Under the pieces are notes generated by a model. The model saw only the letters and a list, made by a program, of their open reading frames with translations. It was not told the origin of the DNA and made no database searches. From Baylisascaris procyonis (lineage: Eukaryota; Nematoda; Chromadorea; Rhabditida; Ascarididae): 64,000 nucleotides of DNA. The DNA is taken from assembly GCA_037389465.1 (NCBI GenBank), contig JAZARR010000187.1, positions 1,984,001 through 2,048,000 on the forward strand. Direction: 5' to 3'. The stretch's first letter is position 1. Each line of letters opens with the position of its first letter. Made by a program: the position numbers and the translations under genes. This document shows positions 40,023 to 53,334 of the stretch, one piece after another.

Positions 40023-41033
40023 TCTCCTTGATGAACCTATTTTAATGAGCATTTAAGATGCAGCGAGTTGCGAGCTTTAATTTTCACGTAAAGAAATTCC
40101 CTCTTTTGTTGATGAAATGTGCCGTACACTTCGATCAAAATAATTTAATTTCTTATTCCTTATGAAACTCTTTGCTTTGATCAACAATCATTAGTGCGAT
40201 CAAAGGATTTTTTCTCTCAGCTCCACCAAAGAAATCTCTTCATATATGTGGTCGATATTATATTTAATAAAAATTATTGAATTGGCAAAAGTAAGAATTA
40301 AATTTTTCGATGACATCATAGTGTTGAAAAGATGACTACTGTTCGAATTGAATGAAAAATTCCTTACTGCAAAAATATTCATAATGAAGCTGATCAATAG
40401 TTTATCAATACTTAACTATGTGGAAATTTGCATGAGTACACATTTTTTTTTTGTATAATTATTGCATTTTTTCTTAAAATTTATCCACATTTTTTATATA
40501 TTTTGGTCATTGACAATATACTTGACTTATGTGATATCTTCATAAAACAATTTTATTTTACTCTTCTAATGTATTCGCTTAGAAACAATCTCTTTGATTC
40601 CTCTTGCAGTTTTATTATTCTCAATGGATTGTCATTCGACGGATCCATTAAGCTCTATAAAAAAAAATTGAATGATGGCCTTAAATGACAAGAAATGGTA
40701 ACGATAGAGTATTTCAAGTGAAAGGCATTCACTTCAAATCTACTTTATTGGACTCACTTTGAATGCTCATTCGAATCGACATTGCTGCAATTATTTGCGA
40801 TATCTTCTCGATACTTCTGAATCCTTTAAGGCAAGAGCAAGTCGTTTCGTTTATTGGCTGGATTTGCTCGTATCCAATGTTCTACGCTCATTTACTTAAT
40901 GCACATATATATTCACCATTTTACTATTTAATCTTGCAACGAACAAATATATAAGTATAAGCAAAGAATTTCGTTATATTGGTTCATCAACTGCTTAGCA
41001 ATTAATTATTTTTGTTTAATAATATTACTAATA
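38860..41033. other. no gene seen
   Basis: AT-rich with a poly(T) run at 39080-39102 and an (AT)n run at 39966-40019. ORFs are Phe/Ile/Tyr-rich chance frames. Confidence 0.5.
39966..40019. repeat. (AT)n microsatellite
   Basis: About 54 bp of pure AT dinucleotide. Confidence 0.97.
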
Positions 41034-41195
41034 TCACTTATTTTGATTATTTTTATAATTACGAACTGAAGCGAGTCTCTTGCAAACTTTCCATCGTTCC
41101 TGAACAACTCCCCATAGATGCCTAGCATTCCAGTTTTCGAGTACACCCTTGTTGAGTTCATTCTTCTTTCCCTTCTTTATCCCTCTTTCTCTCAT
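41034..41195 (-). CDS. candidate small ORF or exon, 53 codons
   Basis: ATG to TGA, beginning MRERGIKKGKKNELNKG, followed by VLENWNARHLWGVVQERWKV and CKRLASV. The Trp/Arg-rich composition and GC content stand out from the flanks. A donor-like GTTC|GTAATT lies before the last 9 codons, so it may be a 5' exon. Family not recognised. Confidence 0.3.
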   Translation of the reverse strand: MRERGIKKGKKNELNKGVLENWNARHLWGVVQERWKVCKRLASVRNYKNNQNK

Positions 41196-42586
41196 TTTTA
41201 GATGTAGATAGATTTTCTTGTGAATAGCACAAATAAGGCCTTTATTTTACATTGATGCAGCTGAAACAAATTCTTTAAGAAAGCCTAGAATATTAAATTT
41301 GCACGATGAAAATGATGAAATACAATTGCAAAAACAGACAATACAATCGCTAACAGGTATAGTATATATTTATAAAATTAATACTCCTCAATAGGTGTCT
41401 TTCCTTCACACAGAGGTTAGAGAAAGAACAAGTTTTGCAAATTATCTGTTAACGACGGAATGCACTCATTGCATTTCAAGCATAATTAACGAAAAATTTT
41501 TTATCAACAATTGAAACGAACATTTATATAGGGTATTGTTAGGAATTTGCATCTATGCTAAGAGGGAGCATTTTTTCTATTGACTTATTTTGCAGTCCTC
41601 ATCGTCTTTTTTGTTATACATGGCTTGAAGATTTATGGGCGTCATTTTCACATATATAGTCGTCAACTTCTGTAACATTCCCTCTTAATCCAATTACATT
41701 CGTTGTGATTTATTATGGTATGGGTATCCGTTTACGTTGCCATCCTCGTTGAAATCTGATGACCGTTCGAAGTGATTGATGAGTGGAGAGTTAATTAGTG
41801 AATAGAATGTTTCATTTCTGGATTTAAAGGATTCATGATTTAGTCGAATTTGATGATAGAAAGCAATTAGAAAATATATAGCACAATTTTATCTAATTGT
41901 TGAATATATTTTAACAGCGATTTGTTTTTCCTCTTGAATTTACTACAACCATTCAGCCGAGATTTTGAAGATTTTATAATATTTTTGTTTATAAGAATGT
42001 TGAAATTTTATTGAAATTTCTTAGTATTACTATTTTGCTAGCAATATTTTCTATTCTTTTTAGTGTTGTAGACTTCTAAATTGTAATGCCTATTCGGCTG
42101 AACTTTTAGTGGGAGGAAATAAATGTTGAAGTGAAGTGCTTTTAAAAAACTTTGTCGAAATCTTCAACTGCACCGTATTTATGGTGATATCGAAGAATTG
42201 TAACACCAATCTGCCCGTGGAAATCAGAAGATATTTGGCAGAAAGAAATGTAGACTTACGAAATTTATCTCTATGAAAGAGGCAATAAAGAACTGGTAAT
42301 CAAATTAAAAAGGCTTTAGAATTTTGCGACATAAACGAGAGATGTTGATAATTGATGGAGAACTCAAAAACTGCTTCGAAAAAGTAAAAAAAAAAAACAA
42401 TTAAAAAAGAACGTGGCACTATGTCAACAATTTTCTTGAGTTCAAAAAGAGGCAAGAAACTAATTAAGTAGCAACTGAAGAGTTAAGTGAATATTGTGTT
42501 TGAGTTGAGAAGAAATACGAAGCATTCGAGGAAGGTTGCCATTCAGTAAATTTCCAAGACTAGGAAGTTTTAGGAAACTGAATGCT

Positions 42587-42660
42587 CGAACTGCCTATTC
42601 ATTAACTTGTGGCATGACTAATAGTGGCCTTAGTCTATGCTGTATAGATTTGGCAGTTCG
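42587..42660. repeat. 74-nt imperfect hairpin
   Basis: The outer CGAACTGCC pairs with GGCAGTTCG and the inner GCATGACTAA pairs with TTAGTCTATGC around an 8-nt loop; the middle is poorly paired. Confidence 0.55.
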
Positions 42661-43380
42661 CAAAATGGGGAGTGGAGGGGGTTGGGGCAGGTTGAAGCTG
42701 GGGCTTTAAACCAAAGGAACCATTGTTGTATTCTATTCATTAGCCATTGGTCAACATGCCATCACTAATGCATACGGCTGGTAACAGCATTCATTCTACA
42801 ATGCGGATTTCACTGCGTTGAATAGTTCGTTTTTTTTTTGTTTTTTTTTTTTGCATAATGGTCAACAATTTCGATGATGCAAGATTAAAACAAAAGAGGC
42901 AAGCGAATAGGCATCTTAAAGTGGCCCACATAGAGCGATAATTGGTATGGCTGTTTTCAGAAGTGCTTTGTGGAAAACCGACCGAATTTTGCATATCAGA
43001 CAATATCTTCTCCCTCCTCCCCTTATCCCTCATGAATCTCCAACAACCCTCCCCCCCCCCCCGCTGCACGCATCTCACTGAAGTACTTTAAATGCAATGA
43101 AATCTGGAATCAAGATTTCAAAGAATGTTAAGCTGGATATATAATATAAAGCGCTCAATGATAGAGGTGCTCGGCTACATTACCATCTTTTGCATATAAA
43201 AAGTCATAGTGCATCTATGGGATGACGTTTGCATTTGCTTATGCATAAATTTTCAAATTGTAATCAAAAAGCCATTGAGTTAGCTCATTGGTGAATAATT
43301 TATAAATCTTGTTGTCGAAGAAAGAAGAGTGTCCTGTCGCTTTCTTTTTTGCATAAATGATCACTTGCTCTCTTACATAG

Positions 43381-43466
43381 TCTCACCGACTGGACAATCG
43401 TTGGGATTCATACCTGAAAAATGGGAATGCACGCCACGTAGACCGATGTAATATATGCTTTTGCAG
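43381..43466 (+). CDS. candidate exon with consensus splice sites, strand uncertain
   Basis: The acceptor CTCTTACATAG and near-perfect donor TTGCAG|GTAAAT bound 28 codons reading SHRLDNRWDSYLKNG then NARHVDRCNICFC. The minus strand also offers exon-like signals in the same block. Not recognised. Confidence 0.28.
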
Positions 43467-44483
43467 GTAAATCCATGATGCTAACCTATTCTATGAGCAT
43501 TATAATAAAGCAATTTAATAATGCTCTTTCTTAGTGCTGTTTATTGCATTTTTCGCTAGACGGGCAGAAGAACACTAAAAATAAATACACACATAGGAAA
43601 CGCTGTTGCATTTTATCAATTGTTGCGATATGAATGTGAACCTTTCGTCATTATATCGCACTCAATGATATAGCGTACGAAAATATCGTATATTAATTAG
43701 CATAATAGCTACTAATTAAATGTTTACGCTTGATGCAGTCGAAGTTACTTCGAGAGTTGAGGGTGGATGAGAAAAAAGAAGAATCCCTTAGGCTAAAACG
43801 CTGGCTTTGCTCAACGGTTGAATTAATTTGCATCGGCAATTATTGATGTGAACATGAGGTGTCAGCCGTTTTCATTTCTTTTCAGCGCTTTAAAACGCTT
43901 TATTTTATGCATTCAACAAAATTCTCTCTTCAAAAGCTCTTTGCATTCCTTTTTACGTTTTGATCTTTCAATATGGATAAGATTACTTGGTAATATATTT
44001 AATTAAAAGACAACAGTTTTATGTACTTTTGCAATTTTGCTTCATAAGAGTGCATCATTGTTTTATTGTATCTATGCCGATATGTTCGATAGCTTCAATC
44101 GGAGAGTCATCGAAACTTCTAAGGTTATGAGGCTTGATAAGTAAAATTTGCATCGAATTTTCATTTTCACCAATTGGGCTATCGATAGATAAATATTTTA
44201 TGAAAGGAACTATAAGAGCAAATGCATTAAAAATACGATAGTACTATTCTGCATATATGGTTACTTACTCTTCACTTGCAAATCTGACTATTCAGCTGAT
44301 TGAGAGATAAAAGTTCATTTTATTCAAGTTACTTTCACACATTTTTTTTCGCTTGTTTTTGACAATCACTCACCGATCGCATTTTGTGTTCGTACCATTC
44401 CATTCTTCACACATTCCTTTACGTTTGCACAATAAACAATCTTAGGTAAATATTATTTGGAAAGGAATGATTTGTGTTATTAC

Positions 44484-44567
44484 AGGTGATGAAGGCATAG
44501 GTGATACATTTAGGTCATAATGACTGTAGGTGATACAGTCAGAGAGCTGTGCCTCGTACAGGTAACA
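44484..44567 (-). CDS. candidate exon, strand uncertain
   Basis: The acceptor TTCCCCAACAG and donor CACCT|GTAATA bound 28 codons in phase 0, beginning CYLYEAQLSDCITYSHYD. On the plus strand an AGGTGATAC word recurs and a CAG|GTAACA donor exists, so the strand is not settled. Confidence 0.25.
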
Positions 44568-45249
44568 CTGTTGGGGAACCATAAATTTCAAAGGTGTGAT
44601 TTGTGTAAATGGGGAGCCGAAAAGGAGCAAGGCTTCAGAACTTCATCTTATTTTTTCTATCACCTCTTTAGCAACTTATATCACCTATCTGATTGTGCCA
44701 CCTACCGTCTGTTTACGATTGTGCTACAATTTACTGCTTGCGAGTGCAAATTTTAATAAATTCTAAAATAGGAATAAAGTAAGAATAGACTAGAGTAGTT
44801 GGATTTTATGAGTCAGTTTATTGTAATAAGGTTGAACAATTTCTTGGCGCAATTTTAAATAATAGGTTACTGTATGAGATAATTAAACCACTGATCCCGA
44901 GAAAAAAAATCGCTCATTCATCTGCTACAGTGTTATAATTGTGGCTTTAGTAAAGCTTCTTGCTCGCCTTCTCTTAAGCGTTTTTTTTTCCTTGTTCGTT
45001 TCAATCGTTCAACGTCACATCTGTGAATTCGAATCTAATTGAAAATTGATATAGTTGAGGTGTTCAGTGGTGTTTTCATTTCATCAACTATCAATCACCT
45101 TAATATTGTTTCATTTCAACAATATATGCATCGATGGACGAAAAATTTCTAAAGTACACGGAGTCTAATATTTATATATTAATATGTTTTTTCTATATTT
45201 ATTAATATAGCTTATGGAATATGTTCAAGATATATGAAATTGGATTATA

Positions 45250-47000
45250 TCTGTTCTAAATATACCTGCAAACGCTATATATATATACAATGTATATATG
45301 AATTTTGTACAAGAGTTTCATAAGTGGATTTCAAGTTGCAAAAATTGTGGAAAAACGCCTTAAATTATCGCCCCATCAGATAACATATGCACGTGTGTAT
45401 CCTCGATCCCACGATTTGAACTAGCAAGATCGAATGAAGCTAGATTCAATAAAAAAAAAACTTAATTAAATCCTGCTGCAAATTAATCCACTCTAAAAAA
45501 TTTTTGAATCATGTTTCTGAATTTTATAAGAAATCATGAACACTTGAATATATAAGGCAAATTTCTCCGAACAAATTTTTATTAACCGATTGAATGCGAA
45601 TCAAAAATTTAAGAGCGCGTACGTACTAATCGCTTTTTGAATGATTTTGCACTTGAGTCATATAGTTGTAAATTGTATATGGTCATATTAAATTGCAAAG
45701 AAAAAGCGCAAATTGTGCCACTTTTGCAAGGTCAATTCTGATTTGCTTCATCTTTTATCTCGACGCTTTAATTTTTCAGTTTTTCCACCATAAGTGTAAA
45801 ACGAGCGAGACAAATGAATATAAATGATCTTATTTTCCATAATTTATTACCTGTCTGTTGGGCTCTTGCTCGCTTTCACTTGTGTTTAATCTCATCTTTC
45901 AATAATTCAACTTCGAAAAAAAAGACAAATCCCATCTCAAAAAAAGGTTAAAAATGGAAAAAATGGAAATTTTTCAGTATCAGTTAAGTCTGATCTAATT
46001 CCTAAATGATTTACTAAAATGAGAGTTAATCGTTTTCTTGCTATTTATGTGCACCTCAACGATTCAATATATTTTCCTTGATTTTCATACGTTCTTAAAA
46101 ATCTAAATTAGCAAAATGCATTATGGTGCAAAAAACGTCTGTTCATCTGTGCATATGTAGGCGCGCATTTGTGTGCGCTCGTATGTGTATTCGTCTTTCC
46201 AATAGTTTCAAATCGGAGAATTGAAGCTTGATGTATTCATGTTTCAAATGCTAAATTATCTCCAATATAGATGATGCGTCGTAGTGATTTTTAGGTTGAT
46301 TCATCGAAGAAAGGAATCTTTGCTAATCGCTTATAAAAATGGTTTGTTCGGTTTCATAGGAATGCAATATTACGTGGCTTTTTATCGCTCGTTGCTAATT
46401 CATGATTACGATTATCTTAATGGATGAGATTGCTAAAAACACATATCGCACCAATTTTCATAATGCGCTTTCTTGTTTGTTAGAGAAGAAAGGAAAAAAA
46501 AATTACAAGTCGATTGCCTAACTTTCAAATCACCTATTGCAACGAACGTATAGCCTAAAAGCGCATTGTTCCATTTTTATACGCAGAAAAATTAGAAGCG
46601 AAGCAATATAATATTATTATTTAGTTAGAAAACGGCGATGATGAAAAATGATAAAATTTTTGAGAGAATAAAAATAATTTTTACAATATTATAATATTCA
46701 TTTCTTACATATTTTAAAAATTATCAATGAGTTATGATTGAAAATTTCATCACTAAAGATTACAATTTCAATTTCTGTTTCAGTAATCTTTCGTTAGAAC
46801 ATACTTCGATAATTCGACATAGATCTGAGGGAATTCTCTAAGTCAATTACTCTATAGTTGGCATTAAGTCGATATAGCTAAAAATATTGTTTAAATTAGT
46901 AAATATTTTTCTTCCACTTATTTTCTCTCGCATTTACACCATCATATTTTGATTTATATTTCGATAATCACTGGAGATTTTTCAAATTCTCATTTCCGTT
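45250..47000. other. no gene seen
   Basis: AT-rich sequence with partial copies of the dispersed GCGCATAT motif (45702-45720, 46436-46459). Confidence 0.4.
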
Positions 47001-47212
47001 TCCTTTTCTCTCAATTCGTTCCCATTTTTTTTTTCGTGAATTGATATTTGGTATTAAGGTGTCCATCCCTACGTAGGCAAAGACGAAAGCATTATCTGCA
47101 CAGTATCCTTACTATTTTCCATTTTCTTCACTCAACTTACTTTGGATTCTTGGCTTTACGACTACTCCGATTCATCAGTATAATTTGTCACTTTTCATCG
47201 CCGACGATCTAC

Positions 47213-47326
47213 CGAGTGATTCAAATGGTGAGACAAAAATGCGACGATTGTATTAGCCGTATTCTGTATAATCACCCTGTGCAGCGTAGAACGTTTTGCA
47301 GCCAGTGTTATAGAGTTTAATCGATT
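47213..47326 (-). CDS. candidate exon, strand uncertain
   Basis: The acceptor TTGATTAGGTGCAG and donor CACTCG|GTAGAT bound 38 codons in phase 0, NRLNSITLAAKRSTLHRVII continuing QNTANTIVAFLSHHL. A plus-strand frame with two CxxC pairs overlaps it. Not recognised. Confidence 0.28.
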
Positions 47327-48257
47327 CTGCACCTAATCAAAAGAAAATATGTATAGTCGACTATATATGACTGCCAAGTTGGTAATTACTTTTACTGAAA
47401 TTTTCAAAGATTTCTCTAAAATTAAAATGAAGTTTTTTATAATTTCTTTCAAGTTTACATGAGTTGCGCAATAAAGTGAATTATTTTATGAAATACATCT
47501 GTTTTTTTTTAATTCACATAAATATTTTCAAATTTATTCAATATTAATATTGCTTGAGATTTTTTAATGCAATAACTATTGACTGATAACAAAGATGTGT
47601 AAATTGAATAGAAATTATACAGCACAATAATTACTGTTATTTTAAACAGCATTACTATGATTCGACTTTAACCAAACGGCTACTATTTTTTAAATTACTT
47701 TTCATGAATTTTTTAATACTTTTCTGGTGTTATTTACTCACTTTCGGAGTAAATCATAGCATGTACTAACGTGTTCTTACTGCTTTATGATCTCAAACTG
47801 TAGCTCCCCGATGGGATGAACTTTGATGTATAAAAATTTCCTCCGATATGAGCGATAAAATTAATGAAATACGTAAAGCATGTACGTAACATAGATGTTG
47901 ATGTGACAACACATTACAACGAGTAGCTTTCATCGAGATTATCCAATTCCACATCAATAAGCATCTATTGAAGTTCAACATATGGTTGGTTAGAGATGCT
48001 TATGAAAGAAAATCTACGAAGAAGATTGCCCATATGTAAAATTTCTCAAGAAATCTGGAGCTAATTTTCGAGGGGTTCTTTTTTTCTGCTTAGGTGACGG
48101 AAATGACAGTGGAATTGAGAGGAATAGGAAGAGGGAAAGAGATGGAAATAATTTAAAACATATGTAGATAGCATCTTCATAACATGAAGGAAATAATGAG
48201 ATGGAGAAAAGAGGATAGCATGAAATATATGAATCAAAGCGAGAATGCGAAAGTAGC

Positions 48258-48282
48258 AAACACACACACACACACACACACG
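48258..48282 (+). repeat. (CA)n microsatellite
   Basis: About 12 CA units. Confidence 0.9.
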
Positions 48283-48328
48283 TAAAACACACTGTAAGGA
48301 AAAAGAAACATAGATTAAACATACATTA

Positions 48329-48655
48329 ATTTATAAGAACGTTTACAGCCTTCTAGAAGTGCTACTCGCGAGAGCTAAAATGCTGAACATTTCAAGCGTC
48401 AATTGAAGCACCTACTATTATGAATGCTATTGCTAAATACCTAAAATACCTTTGAAAACCTCATAGATAAAACTCTCATATTACAAACTCTAGTAGCCGA
48501 TATTTGATAACTCAATTTTATGAAGTTTTCAAAGGTATTTTAAATATAGCAATAGCATTCATAATAGTAGGTACTTCAATTGACGCTTGAAATGTTCAAC
48601 GTTATACCTCTCGAGAATAGTAGTTCTAGAAGCTTGTAAATGTTCCTTTAAATCA
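48329..48655. mobile_element. foldback element (long imperfect inverted repeat)
   Basis: Arms of about 137 bp (48329-48465 and 48519-48655) are inverted copies of each other, around a 53-bp loop. The best-conserved core is GAACATTTCAAGCGTCAATT followed by GAAG(C/T)ACCTACTATTATGAATGC. By eye arm identity is about 85%. There is no transposase ORF; a MITE-type or foldback element, or a hairpin RNA locus, fits. Confidence 0.85.
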
Positions 48656-48980
48656 AGCATAAAATATTTCGATTGATTTACTTTCAAATGTTTCTAAACT
48701 TCTAAACCAAAATCAAGCAACCTTAAATCTCTCAACGGTAAATTCGTTTCACTTTTTGGGATATATTTTGGTGAAATTCCATTAAATCAATTTAATTTTT
48801 TTTAATTGTTATTTTACCACTTTTAGGATTGAAAAATAATCGAAGAGAAAAATTAAAATTTCGATTCATCATCTTCATATCAAAAACGAATTAAATCGCT
48901 TAAACAAATTGACCATTGAAACGAAAGTTTTTGTGTAAATCAAATGGACTTAAAATATTGCAATTTTTTTTTTCACATTT

Positions 48981-49024
48981 TCAAATATCTGTAAGTTCTT
49001 TCAAAGTCGACAAATCAACGTGGA
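48981..49024 (-). CDS. possible short terminal exon, strand uncertain
   Basis: The strong acceptor TTTGTTCCTACAG is followed by HVDLSTLKELTDI and TGA. A plus frame (VDKSTWTVGTKVTLWCLFG) overlaps it. Only 13 codons, so weak. Confidence 0.18.
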
Positions 49025-51191
49025 CTGTAGGAACAAAGGTCACGTTATGGTGTTTATTTGGCCGACTAGACTTGGCAAAGGTTTTCATTTATGGTATATT
49101 ATATATCGACTAAACTTCTTAACCTCTAACTTGAGCATTTAGCGAATCTAAACTATCGAATAAACGATACACGCGCATATACAAATACACATTACATCCA
49201 TACGAAGAGAGATGACGTCATCCTAATGCATTTTGCGAACTAAATTTGCTAAGAGACATAAAAAACTAAAAGAGGCCTTAGTGGTGCATCAAGGAAAGTA
49301 TATTGCCTCTCTGTAACAAGCATCAATTGGCAACCATGCTAGATAACTAGAGAAAGACGATGTACATCTTATGTTTTTATATTCTGCTTATAGAGGGCAT
49401 AAGAGTTAAAAAATCAAAAAAATGATTGAATTGTTTGATTTGTGTGCTATACAATCAAAACGATCAAGAAAGAGAAAGAGATGGAAATGATAGGGAGAGA
49501 GAGAGGATTGCTAGAGAAAGGTGAAGAAAAAAAGAGAGGGAATTTTAACGGTTGCGAGAGCGCACTAAATTGAATTCCCATAAAGTACTTAGTGTAGAAT
49601 AGAGTCCGTAAATCAGGCTGAAAGCATTCGTTCATATCGTTGATTATTACATCGTGCCCATTCGCCTAACATCTACTTTATTTGCATACATTGTTTCGTT
49701 TGTGTATGCGAATTTGTTTAAATAGAGCAGCGATTTCTATGCAAAATGTGTTTATTATTGTTGATATTATCAAGGCATTTTTCTTACATCTATCACAGTC
49801 TCAAATTTATTATATCCACTGATTTACATTTGTATAATTTGAGCTCAAGTACTGCGAAAGCTAAAATTACAGCCCTACATGAAGTTATCAAGTAACACTC
49901 GTGAAGTTGCACTGAACACATGAAAGTACAAAGTAACAGCTTATAGAGGTTTGGTTTAAAAAATCTACGATTGCTACTCGATATGACCACAAATTCTGTG
50001 AATTTTCATTGCTTCAAAGAGATTTTTTTCATGTTTTTGATAATGCGAATTAATGAATTGAGCGGCTACGAAAAAATTCGTTGATCTGATTTTCAGCTGT
50101 AATTTGCAGAAAAAAAAACGAACAAATTATCCCGCATTATCTACAATGCAGTCCATTCTTCTCTGTGGACCATTATTGGTTGAAAAGACGAGCATCTAAG
50201 AAATTTTATGCAAAAATGCATTTAGCGAAAACTCTGGTCATGCATGACTGAAAGAATGGTGTGGATTTTCCATGCGCCTTTGTTAGTTCATTTATTGTTA
50301 ATGACTATGTGTTTGTCTGTGTATGTCTGCGCGTTTGTCTGACGAATTCATTAGAAGAACAGATGAAGCTAGAGTTGAAAAATTTCAATGGATGTGGTGT
50401 GGATTATCGGTTAACGCAAGCCATATTTCACATTGATGTATCGTCTCTAAAAGGAGTTATAGGCATTGATAAGTGGAAAAATAGATTACATGCACTGAAC
50501 TTTGCTTAATCCATTTAAAAAGTTTTTGAGGAAGTTTTATACGGTAGCCGAATCCACTAACACAGCAACGAATTATCTTCAGTCTTTATTATTTGACGCT
50601 AGCCTGCAAAATTGATTGACAAGGTGAACAAAATATAAAAAGCGCATATCGTGCCAATTGCTTTGCAGTTGATAAAGCTTCGCCTGAACATATATGAAAA
50701 CATAAATACCTTAAATTTTTTTTTCGATTATGAAGCATTATTTCAATTCCACTTTAATAAAGGAAGTTCAATTCAAATAGAAAATTTTCAATTTATCAAC
50801 CAACTAAATTTTATACTGTAGAATTTGTTAGCATTAATCTTCACTGTAAACGACACATCTAACAAAATTTAGGTTAATTTATTAAATGATAAACTTCAAA
50901 AAAAAAAAGTTATAGATAATTAAACATGTTAGCAAATCTACGTTCTCGATTGCTTACGGAAGTTCACTTTCGACATTTATGAAAATTTTCTTCAAATAAA
51001 GTAATTCAATTGAAGTATGACTGCATTAATTTATGCGTTTTATTATTTATTTTCAGTAGTTGAAACCAGCTAGCTGGTTTAATTCATGGAAATGCAAAAG
51101 CGCAGTTCTGTATGCAATCATCTGGCGGATTTTTCAACATCTGTTGCATTCATCAAGTCAGACCGATGCATGATTTCACCTTTTTGCCTAG

Positions 51192-51377
51192 TTTACTAAA
51201 AGCTGTACGTATGTGATGAGCGGAAGTGAGAAAGAGCCCATTTCACGTCAATCCTCTCTATATGGCGCATTTCTTTCCACCATTAACTCGTTGGATGACT
51301 CGAAAATGCTATTTTTTAAGACGTTCAACTGGTCTTCACTCAACGTTGACCCAACATCAATCCAAATGAAACGCTAA
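51192..51377 (+). CDS. candidate terminal exon, 61 codons
   Basis: The strong acceptor CACCTTTTTGCCTAG opens a phase-0 frame of 61 codons ending in TAA, including YVMSGSEKEPISRQSSLYGA and FFKTFNWSSLNVDPTSIQM. GC and composition differ from the flanks. No upstream exon was linked and no family recognised. Confidence 0.38.
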   Translation, partial: FTKSCTYVMSGSEKEPISRQSSLYGAFLSTINSLDDSKMLFFKTFNWSSLNVDPTSIQMKR

Positions 51378-51827
51378 TTTTGCTGCGCTCCTAGAGCATA
51401 GTGGAATATCACATCTTTTGAGTGCAAAAATGACTAAGTCGGTCATTTTTAGAGGGGAGAGGCTGGAATTTTAGGATACTGAATGAATCACGATAAGAAA
51501 GTCTCAACAATATCGAGCAATTTAGAGCAATTTTTTTGCTGAGCCTTAATTTAATTTTATTTCACTTGTTTTTTGCTTCATTCATGCATTTATTTTTTGA
51601 TTATTTTTGTCTTTCCTTTTTACTTACTTTTTAACGAGTGCAATATAAAAACAAAGAAAATATGAAATATTCTAGAAGGATATCAAAATTAAAGCTCTTA
51701 TCAATGAAAGAAATTGTTAGCGCTTCATTTTGTGGTCGATGTCGTATTCCATTACGATCTATAGCTAAATATTTCATCGACCAACTTGTTTAACTAATTT
51801 CGATTCTTGTAGTTAGGCTACAAGAAT

Positions 51828-51883
51828 AAATTGATCTGGCGACTCTTCTAATGATAAATTGATCTGGCGACTCTTCTACTGAT
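51828..51883 (+). repeat. tandem duplication of a 28-bp unit
   Basis: Two head-to-tail copies of AAATTGATCTGGCGACTCTT plus CTAMTGAT, differing at one base. Confidence 0.95.
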
Positions 51884-52646
51884 AATGCACATTTCGTTGC
51901 TTTGTGCAGTTTGATCTGTTTTCCTAATCACAATAGTTTCGCTTTATATTTATTCGCTTTTAATCGATTTTCTTAGGCAATTTTCGATCAGTTCGGCAAA
52001 TGTAAAAATTACTTCGATCTAATCTTATTGCGTAGCATTTCAACACTAAAATATGATTGTATTGTGTGCATATGAATCGAGATGTATTTTGGCTTATTTA
52101 GGAGAAGTTTTTTCCACTTTCATCAATAGCTATCTTCCAGGAAATCCAAATGTCGTTCGGTGGAAATTTATGATGCAATCATATTACATCTCATATTGCT
52201 AGTAAATTGTCCAACTATTCGAAAGTATAACAGATAAAAATGGATAAACGTGCGTAATATTGTAAATATTAAAGGACGTGATAAATTTAAAAAAAAAAGT
52301 ATTTTTTTGTTTTTTAAGAGATTCGCTAAATTTCCTCACCACATCAAGTTTTTTTTCTGCAATTTTAAATTAAAGAAAGTTCCATATTCTAGATGGAAAT
52401 TTAGCATAACCGTTGTTTTTCTTTAATTTTTCACTACCAACAATTTATTTCAAATAACCTCCTATCTTTGAATTTCCTTATTTCATTTTGCCTTAATTTA
52501 ACCTATCCAGTTTCAATTTTGTATCGTTCAAGTAGCAATAATTACTACTCAACATTCATCCATCATTGTGGTTAAGTATTTGTTGAAAAAGCTAGCTCGA
52601 AAAATTAACGGAAATTGGTTTTCTTATGAAACTAAATATCAGCGCT

Positions 52647-52649
<3 letters not shown>

Positions 52650-52708
<59 letters not shown>
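52650..52708. repeat. (AT)n microsatellite
   Basis: About 59 bp of pure AT dinucleotide. Confidence 0.97.
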
Positions 52709-52709
<1 letters not shown>

Positions 52710-53334
52710 CGCTGAAATTCTTAAACAAAATTTCTATCAAATCTTGTGAAGTAAAAGATTTATAAAATCATAGTCTTCATTAATTATCTCCGCCTTCAGT
52801 TTGGCTTATTTTTTATGGGAATGATAAATGGCTTTTCACTTTTATTTATATTGTTTGAATGACTACGATTTTATTTCATTTTCCAATTGATTTTGTTTTC
52901 TTTTATTAATTATTCAAACAATACGATTACATATTGTTTATTCATTCCATTTTTCTGTAGACTATTTATTCCACTCTTTCTCAAAAATATTTTTCCATCC
53001 TTTCTCACAGATATTTCAAAAATTATAGTATATTTAGATGCAGCCTATTTAAAGAAATTCTTAGAATGCACTTCAGATAACCTCATGCAATAGCGAGATA
53101 ACATTTAAGCTTCATGGTGACCATATTCAGTAAAAAATACAAAAAATTCATCGGCACGAACTTATTGAATTTGTTGTATCGCTGCACGCATAACTCATTG
53201 AATCCATCTCAATTCTCACAACTATTATTACACTTCGATTTCATTGCTGAGGTTTGCATTCAACTTGCTACCAATCCACTCACTTATCACATCGTATTCT
53301 TCAATTTGCTCGCCTATACCACCTTCTATCTACC

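Noticed and set aside
40428..40688. 86-codon plus ORF rich in Phe/Ile
   Set aside because: Composition matches AT-rich background; no recognisable domain.
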